From: an uncultured Bacteroidales bacterium
GTDB taxonomy: Bacteria > Bacteroidota > Bacteroidia > Bacteroidales > FEN-979
Assembly: GCA_903928285.1 (NCBI GenBank)
Contig: CAIYQH010000080.1
Coordinates: 1 to 6,693 of the forward strand
Direction: 5' to 3'
DNA length: 6,693 nucleotides
The notes below the pieces were generated by a model. It had not been told where the DNA came from. It did no database searches and worked only from the letters and a program-made list of their open reading frames with translations. Below are positions 1-4,392 of this stretch, one piece after another. The position numbers were made by a program, and so were the translations under genes. Each line of letters begins with the position of its first letter. The stretch's first letter is position 1.

Positions 1-60
1 CACCGGTTTCGGTGAGGTCTTATTGACCAGGTGCACAGCCTTGAGCAAACCTTTACCGAT
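1..60 (-). pseudogene. out-of-frame continuation of the gamma-subunit C-terminus
   Basis: On the minus strand from 60 down to 1, the frame offset from the gamma ORF is open for all 20 codons and reads IGKGLLKAVHLVNKTSPKPV. The first part follows the NEKAI ending of the gamma subunit naturally: family members continue after NEKAI with a helix rich in Gly, Lys and Leu. The read-through frame has no stop codon before the window edge, so the true end lies outside. Alternatively this is ordinary intergenic DNA and the gene ends at 53. The assignment rests on remembered family C-termini, not on an alignment. Confidence 0.45.
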
Positions 61-571
61 CGATGGCTTTTTCGTTTTCGGGGATCAGGGCATGGTGACG
101 TGCAGGAAGTGATTTTTGTAAACCCTTGCGGATAAATTCAGGGGCAACCAGGGGTTTCAGTTTCAGAAACGCCCCCAGGACAACCATGTTGAAGATCTTT
201 GAAAGACCCTGCCTGGCTGCTTCATCGGCTGCTTCGATCGAATAGATGTTGATATCCTTACGTTCGGGGAAGCGGGTAAGTCCGTTTGGGTCATAGATGA
301 GCAGGCCGCCCGGTTTTACAGTTTTCTCGAATTTATCCATCGACTGCTGGTTCAGGATAATGGCAGTGTCGTATGAATTCAGAATGGGGGAACTGATTCT
401 CTCGTCGCTGATAATAACGGTAACGTTGGCTGTTCCGCCACGCATCTCAGGTCCGTAGGAAGGCATCCAGCTAACTTCTTTATCCTGCATCACGCCTGAA
501 TAGGCAAGGATCTTTCCCATGGAGAGGACACCCTGTCCTCCGAAACCGGCTATAATGATCTCTTCTGTCAT
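53..571 (-). CDS. 2-oxoacid:ferredoxin oxidoreductase gamma subunit (3' end probably frameshifted)
   Basis: Gamma subunit of a cytoplasmic 2-oxoacid:ferredoxin oxidoreductase, the part that closes over the active site in this four-subunit enzyme class. The 172-residue product starts MTEEIIIAGFGGQGV, with the glycine-rich GFGGQGV motif at residues 9-15, then YGPEMRGGTANV at about 39-50. This is the classic signature of the POR/KOR gamma family. Near the end it has SLPARHHALIPENEKAI, also typical. The gene is last in the cluster, 51 bp after the beta stop codon. The ORF stops two residues after AI (TAA at 53-55), somewhat short for the family. The frame shifted by one base stays open from about position 60 to the window edge and reads IGKGLLKAVHLVNK..., a plausible continuation of the expected C-terminal helix. 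I therefore suspect a 1-nt gain or 2-nt loss near 60-65, either genuine or a sequence error. The family call is very secure; the 3' boundary is not. Confidence 0.93.
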   Translation of the reverse strand: MTEEIIIAGFGGQGVLSMGKILAYSGVMQDKEVSWMPSYGPEMRGGTANVTVIISDERISSPILNSYDTAIILNQQSMDKFEKTVKPGGLLIYDPNGLTRFPERKDINIYSIEAADEAARQGLSKIFNMVVLGAFLKLKPLVAPEFIRKGLQKSLPARHHALIPENEKAIDR

Positions 572-622
572 ATTATATGAATATCGAATATTGAAAAACG
601 CATTTCAGATCTTGAACGGAGG

Positions 623-1435
623 TTATTCCTTTTCCACCTGCTCTTTTTTCTCTACCAGTTTCCCGTCAACTTTGATGTCGCCAAGCTGATAAAATGGGAA
701 CATGTTGTCTTCCATCCACTTATTGGATTGAACAGGAGTCATTTTCCATCCTGAATTGCAGTTGGAAACGATCTCGATGAAGCACAATCCTTTGTTCTCC
801 TTCTGAAGTTCAAACGCCTTGCGGATGGCTTTTTTGGTTTTACGGACTGCGTTTGGCGTATGAACCGCCTGACGGGTCACATAATACACTCCCGGCAGAT
901 GTGAGATCAGTTCCGTGATTTTCAACGGGTGTCCCATCGTGGGTACATCGCGGCCGTAGGGTGAGGTGGATGAACGCATGCCCGGAAGGGTTGTCGGGGC
1001 CATCTGGCCTCCTGTCATCCCGTAAATACCATTGTTGATGAAGATAACGGTTATATTTTCTCCGCGGTTGCAGGCGTGAATGGTTTCAGCAGTACCGATG
1101 GCGGCAAGGTCGCCGTCGCCCTGGTATGTAAAGACGAAGTGGTCGGGCCACAGCCGTTTGATGGCGGTTGCCAGTGCCGGAGCCCTGCCATGGGCGGCCC
1201 CCAGCATGTCTATATTTAAAAAATCGTAAGCAAGTACCGAACAGCCTACGGGGGAAACACCTATGGTTTTTTCGGTGATGTCCATCTCTTCAATTACCTC
1301 CATCAGCATCCTGTGGGCGGTACCGTGTCCGCAACCCGGGCAATAGCTTAGGGGCCGGTCAACGAGCAGGTCGGTCCTTTTATAGACAATATTTTCCGGC
1401 TTGTGTATTTCTGTTTTTGCGAATATATCTTCCAT
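623..1435 (-). CDS. 2-oxoacid:ferredoxin oxidoreductase beta subunit (thiamine pyrophosphate-binding)
   Basis: Catalytic TPP-binding beta subunit, 270 residues, cytoplasmic. It holds the diphosphate of thiamine pyrophosphate through Mg and a proximal [4Fe-4S] cluster. The sequence shows YCPGCGHG at 31-38, an early Cys pair (C32, C35), a third Cys in PVGCS (C65) and a fourth in SNCNSGW (C226). This four-cysteine pattern matches the cluster ligands of the family. The TPP motif GDGD (106-109) followed by NN (134-135) is intact, as is NNGIYGMTGGQMAPTT. The length is normal for the VOR/KGOR type and it has no fused ferredoxin domain. The start ATG lies 2 bp after the alpha stop codon, and GGAGG within the last alpha codons is well placed as its ribosome-binding site, so translation is likely coupled. 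Similar proteins are annotated KorB or VorA; I cannot decide the substrate. Confidence 0.95.
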   Translation of the reverse strand: MEDIFAKTEIHKPENIVYKRTDLLVDRPLSYCPGCGHGTAHRMLMEVIEEMDITEKTIGVSPVGCSVLAYDFLNIDMLGAAHGRAPALATAIKRLWPDHFVFTYQGDGDLAAIGTAETIHACNRGENITVIFINNGIYGMTGGQMAPTTLPGMRSSTSPYGRDVPTMGHPLKITELISHLPGVYYVTRQAVHTPNAVRKTKKAIRKAFELQKENKGLCFIEIVSNCNSGWKMTPVQSNKWMEDNMFPFYQLGDIKVDGKLVEKKEQVEKE

Positions 1436-1437
1436 GA

Positions 1438-2520
1438 TCAGCCTCCGATAATTTTATGTTCGAGTGCATATACAACTTCATCCGGGGAGGGGATTATGCC
1501 GCCGAATCGACCGAAATGTTCGATCTTCACTTTACAACCCACCGAAAGTTTAACATCTTCGATCATCTGTCCTGCATTCATCTCCACTACCAAGATCCCT
1601 TTTACGCGGTTGCCGACATTTGACACCTCGGTTGCAGGGAAGGGGAAGAGGGTGATGGGGCGGAAGAGGCCGACTTTAATGCCTTTGGCCCGGGCAAGGT
1701 CGATGGCCTTCTGGCAGATCCTGGCGGAAAGTCCGAAAGCTACAAACAGGTATTCAGCATCGTCGCATTGAATTTCTTCATAAAGCACCTCGTTTTCTTC
1801 CATCATTTTATACTTCGCCTGGAGTTTCAGGTTAACCCGTTCCTGGCCAGCCGGGTCGAGGTCGAGGGAGGTGATGATGTTGTGGTTGCGGGAGGATGGC
1901 CGTCCGTTCGACGCCCATGGGCACTGTGCAATCACCTCTGCGTCGGTACGGCGCGGAATCTGATCGAAAAGGACGACCTTTTCCATCATCTGTCCGATGG
2001 CTCCGTCAGAGAGGATCATAACCGGTGTACGGTATTGAAAAGCTTTGTCAAAACCCAGTTTCACATGGTCGCACATCTCCTGAACGGAAGCAGGGGCCAG
2101 CACCAGCATTTTGTAATCGCCATGTCCGCCGCCTTTTACAGCCTGGAAATAATCGGCTTGTGAAGGCTGGATCGTACCAAGCCCGGGACCACCGCGGACG
2201 ATATTGACGATCAGACCTGGAAGTTCTGCACCGGCCATATAACTGATACCCTCCTGCATCAGGCTGATACCGGGGCTGGAGGAGGAGGTCATGACCATTT
2301 TTCCGGTTCCTGCTCCGCCATAAATCATATTGACGGCGGCAACTTCGCTTTCTGCCTGTAATACCACCATCCCGGTCCTTTCAAATGGCTTTTCGGCCAT
2401 CAGGTATTCCATTACCTCGGACTGGGGAGTTATGGGGTATCCGAAATAACCGTCGCAACCGGCGCGGATAGCGGCTTCAGCGACAGCTTCGTTGCCCTTC
2501 ATTAATCTAAGTTCACCCAT
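1438..2520 (-). CDS. vorB: 2-oxoacid:ferredoxin oxidoreductase alpha subunit (VorB-like)
   Basis: Alpha subunit of a CoA-dependent 2-oxoacid:ferredoxin oxidoreductase. With beta it forms the active site that decarboxylates a 2-oxoacid to acyl-CoA, reversibly. I start it at MGELRLMKGNEAVAEAA (ATG 2518-2520), giving 360 residues; an in-frame upstream extension would overlap the ferredoxin gene and is not family-like. The pyrimidine-binding domain carries YPITPQSE (28-35), LQAESEVAA around 55-62 with the Glu that activates the TPP ring, and TSSSSPG (78-84). It is followed by RGGPGLGTIQPSQADYF (109-125) and KGGGHGDY. The transketolase C-terminal-like domain is at about 254-350 with VVEMNAGQM. Overall it reads like proteins annotated as 3-methyl-2-oxobutanoate dehydrogenase subunit VorB in Bacteroidetes. 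The KorA (2-oxoglutarate) alternative is not excluded, because annotation of this branch is loose. It lies 20 bp after the ferredoxin gene. Confidence 0.94.
   Translation of the reverse strand: MGELRLMKGNEAVAEAAIRAGCDGYFGYPITPQSEVMEYLMAEKPFERTGMVVLQAESEVAAVNMIYGGAGTGKMVMTSSSSPGISLMQEGISYMAGAELPGLIVNIVRGGPGLGTIQPSQADYFQAVKGGGHGDYKMLVLAPASVQEMCDHVKLGFDKAFQYRTPVMILSDGAIGQMMEKVVLFDQIPRRTDAEVIAQCPWASNGRPSSRNHNIITSLDLDPAGQERVNLKLQAKYKMMEENEVLYEEIQCDDAEYLFVAFGLSARICQKAIDLARAKGIKVGLFRPITLFPFPATEVSNVGNRVKGILVVEMNAGQMIEDVKLSVGCKVKIEHFGRFGGIIPSPDEVVYALEHKIIGG
1442..1446 (-). promoter_or_regulatory. ribosome-binding site of the beta subunit inside the alpha coding end
   Basis: GGAGG on the minus strand lies 6 nt before the beta start codon and within the last Gly codons of alpha (ATC GGA GGC TGA). 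The two genes are separated by only 2 nt, so ribosomes finishing alpha can reinitiate at beta. This supports the chosen beta start and coupled synthesis of the two catalytic subunits. GGAGG here may also simply reflect the Gly-Gly codons. Confidence 0.5.
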
Positions 2521-2540
2521 TGAGTATCGTTTTTTGGTTT

Positions 2541-2771
2541 TTATTCGGTTGTCACTTTGGCCCGGTATACGGTGATCACACCGTCGGGACAAACCAGGGC
2601 GCAATTGGTGCAACCTGTACATTCGTCATTCACCTTCATTGCGAAATGATATCCTTTACTGTTCACTTCCTTCGACATCTGGATCACCGTGAAGGGGCAG
2701 GCTGCTATACATACTTCACAGCCTTTGCAACGTTCGGTGTTGATTACGATATCACCTTTGATTTTTGCCAT
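2541..2771 (-). CDS. Two-[4Fe-4S] ferredoxin subunit of the 2-oxoacid oxidoreductase (delta / VorD-KorD type)
   Basis: Small 76-residue ferredoxin-like subunit with two complete binding motifs: CKGCEVCIAACP (Cys 15, 18, 21, 25) and CTGCTNCALVCP (Cys 51, 54, 57, 61). In each set the fourth Cys ligates the other cluster in the usual crossed arrangement, giving two [4Fe-4S] clusters. In this enzyme class the separate delta subunit relays electrons from the TPP active site and the beta-subunit cluster to external ferredoxin. The insert between motifs (33-50) is longer than in clostridial ferredoxins and typical of VorD/KorD/PorD proteins. It is first in the cluster and only 20 bp before alpha, which argues for a dedicated subunit rather than a free electron carrier. 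The ATG at 2769-2771 has no Shine-Dalgarno sequence, as is common in Bacteroidetes. Confidence 0.95.
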   Translation of the reverse strand: MAKIKGDIVINTERCKGCEVCIAACPFTVIQMSKEVNSKGYHFAMKVNDECTGCTNCALVCPDGVITVYRAKVTTE

Positions 2772-2807
2772 ATGATAGGGGTTGTATTGTTAACAGATTC
2801 ACATTTG

Positions 2808-2834
2808 CGAAATTACTGAAAATTGTTTGAACAA
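2808..2834 (-). promoter_or_regulatory. possible promoter of the oxidoreductase cluster
   Basis: On the minus strand TAATTTCG (2808-2815) matches the Bacteroidetes -7 element TAnnTTTG in all but one defined position, and would put the transcript start about 30 nt before the ferredoxin ATG. A TTG at 2832-2834 lies 16 nt upstream, closer than the usual spacing of about 19-21 nt, so the -33 part is doubtful. A 12-bp palindrome, TTGTT-TG-AACAA (2823-2834), covers that upstream box and could be an operator. The 163-bp gap from the aminotransferase gene makes a separate promoter here reasonable. Confidence 0.28.
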
Positions 2835-2934
2835 CAGGCACAATGGCCGGTAGAAAGTGAGTTTATTGGTCTAATTTAGAAATAGTTTAAGTTTGCCGCA
2901 TCGTAATGAAGGTGGCTAAAACAGGGCAGCTTCG

Positions 2935-4257
2935 TTATTTCGCGTTGGCATGGTTTTCGTTAAACTTTTTCAGACGCTCCTCCAGAGCAGGGAATTGGTC
3001 GCGTTTAACCAGAGAGACACAGGCCCGTATCCCCTCCTTCCGCTCGCTTCCGGTGATACTCAGTGCAATGGCGCTGATCCCGTAATAGAGAAGTTCTTCA
3101 AGCAGCGCCTCCCCGTCGAAACCGGGATAGGCAAAGGTAAAGTAGAAACCATCGGCAATCGGTACCCCTTCGTCCTGGTCATATACGATATCAAAACCAT
3201 TGGCAAGGAACATCGCCTTCATGATTTTGGCTTTTTCGCCATACTCCCTGACGGCCTCGACAAAATTAAAGGTGCCGTCGTTGGCGGCCTTCAGCATGGC
3301 TGCCAGTGCATACTGGGTGGAATGGGCAGTACCGGCACTCAGGGCATAAACGGTGCCGTAAATAAGGGCCCGGCCTACAATATCCGTGGAATAGAACTGT
3401 AACAGGTCGGCTGAACGGGTATTGAATAATTTGTTCGAAACGATCATCATCCCGATCCTTTGCCCGGCATAGCTGAAGGCTTTGGAACTGGAGATCAGCA
3501 TCACGTAGTTATCTGTGTATTTTGCTACAGTCGGCTGGAACGGGGGCTGACCGGGCACTGAATAATCCTTGCGGAAATCCATGGCAAAATAGGCCAGGTC
3601 TTCAATAATGATCACGTTATACTGATTGGCAAGTTCGCCGATAATCTGCAGTTCATGGTCCGTAAAACAAATCCAGGAGGGATTGTTGGGGTTTGAATAG
3701 AGCACAGAATGGATGTTGCCCTTTTCAAAATAGCTGATCAGTTTTGCACGAAGTTTTTCGCCCCTGTATTCATACACGTCGAAGGTTTCGAATTTCTGGC
3801 CCAGCACCTTGTGTTGCTGGTGATGTACCGGGAAACCGGGATCGATAAAGAGGGTGGTATCTTTTTCGCGATGAATTTTCGAGAAGGTCAGAAAAGCGGC
3901 GAATCCGCCCTGCATGCTGCCGACAGTAGGTACGCAGTTGGCCGGTTCAACATCAATATCCAGGAAGAGTTTGACAAACCTTGCCGCCTCATTTTTAAGC
4001 ACTGGTGTTCCTTCAATGTCGGGGTAGATGGCGGCGACCCCTTTTTGCAGCGCTTCAATTTCGGCCTGCACGCCAATTTCGGTCGCAGGAAGGCCGGGAA
4101 CCCCCATCTCCATCCGGATAAATTTTTCACCGGTCTCGGTTTCAATACCATTGATCAAACGCTTGATTTCACGAATGGTAGCCTTGCCGATGTTCCTGAT
4201 TTTGCTTGCTTCAATATGGCGCCGAACCACTTCGTAACTGATGGGGGTATCTTTCAT
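2935..4257 (-). CDS. PLP-dependent aminotransferase, class I/II (fold type I)
   Basis: Cytoplasmic pyridoxal-phosphate aminotransferase of 440 residues. An N-terminal segment (about 1-45) precedes MGVPGLPATE. The cofactor-domain motifs are all visible: SNPNNP at 188-193 (the Asn next to PLP), IIIEDLAYF at 216-224 with Asp220 to pair with the pyridine nitrogen, and SSSKAFSYAGQRIG at 256-269. The last carries Lys259 as the Schiff-base lysine and Arg267 as the phosphate contact. Arg411 in GIRACVSLV matches the conserved carboxylate-binding Arg. I choose the ATG at 4255-4257; the longer frame begins with a TTG and adds a non-family leader. The substrate is not readable from sequence. The neighbouring 2-oxoacid:ferredoxin oxidoreductase suggests it supplies or consumes a 2-oxoacid such as a branched-chain or aromatic one. 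This is an inference from context, and the 163-bp gap means the genes may not share a transcript. Confidence 0.93.
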   Translation of the reverse strand: MKDTPISYEVVRRHIEASKIRNIGKATIREIKRLINGIETETGEKFIRMEMGVPGLPATEIGVQAEIEALQKGVAAIYPDIEGTPVLKNEAARFVKLFLDIDVEPANCVPTVGSMQGGFAAFLTFSKIHREKDTTLFIDPGFPVHHQQHKVLGQKFETFDVYEYRGEKLRAKLISYFEKGNIHSVLYSNPNNPSWICFTDHELQIIGELANQYNVIIIEDLAYFAMDFRKDYSVPGQPPFQPTVAKYTDNYVMLISSSKAFSYAGQRIGMMIVSNKLFNTRSADLLQFYSTDIVGRALIYGTVYALSAGTAHSTQYALAAMLKAANDGTFNFVEAVREYGEKAKIMKAMFLANGFDIVYDQDEGVPIADGFYFTFAYPGFDGEALLEELLYYGISAIALSITGSERKEGIRACVSLVKRDQFPALEERLKKFNENHANAK

Positions 4258-4299
4258 ATGCAAGGGGAATAAATGTATTGATAAGGAAAAAACAGATGG

Positions 4300-4331
4300 C
4301 AAAATTGCTTATTTATTTGCAATTATCCAAC
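4300..4331 (-). promoter_or_regulatory. candidate Bacteroidetes-type promoter for the aminotransferase gene
   Basis: On the minus strand GTTG (4328-4331) is followed, after exactly 20 nt, by CAATTTTG (4300-4307). This matches the TTTG / TAnnTTTG pattern with one defined mismatch in each box and proper spacing. The predicted start would be about 4293, leaving a 5' leader of roughly 35 nt before the ATG at 4257. It sits in the 135-bp gap after the T9SS cargo gene, and I see no other equally good match there. It was found by eye and not scored against background. Confidence 0.42.
4303..4324. repeat. interrupted palindrome AATTGC-N10-GCAATT in the aminotransferase promoter
   Basis: Six-base arms AATTGC (4303-4308) and GCAATT (4319-4324) are separated by 10 AT-rich bases. 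The element lies across the spacer and -7 box of the candidate promoter, where a dimeric regulator could act. A second inverted repeat, ATTATCC (4322-4328) and GGATAAT (4343-4349), overlaps it by three bases. No T-run follows on the minus strand, so neither looks like a standard terminator. Short AT-rich arms can occur by chance. Confidence 0.35.
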
Positions 4332-4392
4332 GGTTCAGGATCGGATAATAAGAATAAATGTTTTTTATTTCCGGGGTCGGATTTTCGACAGG

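Noticed and set aside
1768..2163. 131-residue plus-strand ORF opposite the alpha subunit
   Set aside because: It is a shadow of the conserved alpha coding frame with no family resemblance.
2521..2622. In-frame upstream extension of the alpha subunit (34 extra residues beginning MYRLHQLRPG)
   Set aside because: It overlaps the well-supported ferredoxin gene in another frame, and MGELRLMKGNEA is the family-typical start.
3801..3820. CCAGCA-N8-TGCTGG inverted repeat in the aminotransferase gene
   Set aside because: Six-base arms within conserved coding sequence are expected by chance in a window this size.
3709..4272. 187-residue plus-strand ORF opposite the aminotransferase gene
   Set aside because: It is antisense to a gene with complete catalytic motifs, has no recognisable domain, and is explained by codon bias of the opposite strand.
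4258..4302. Longer aminotransferase start (15 extra residues from a TTG codon)
   Set aside because: It begins with a rare start codon at the candidate -7 box, so it would lie at or before the predicted transcript start. MKDTPISYEV from the ATG at 4257 is the simpler start.
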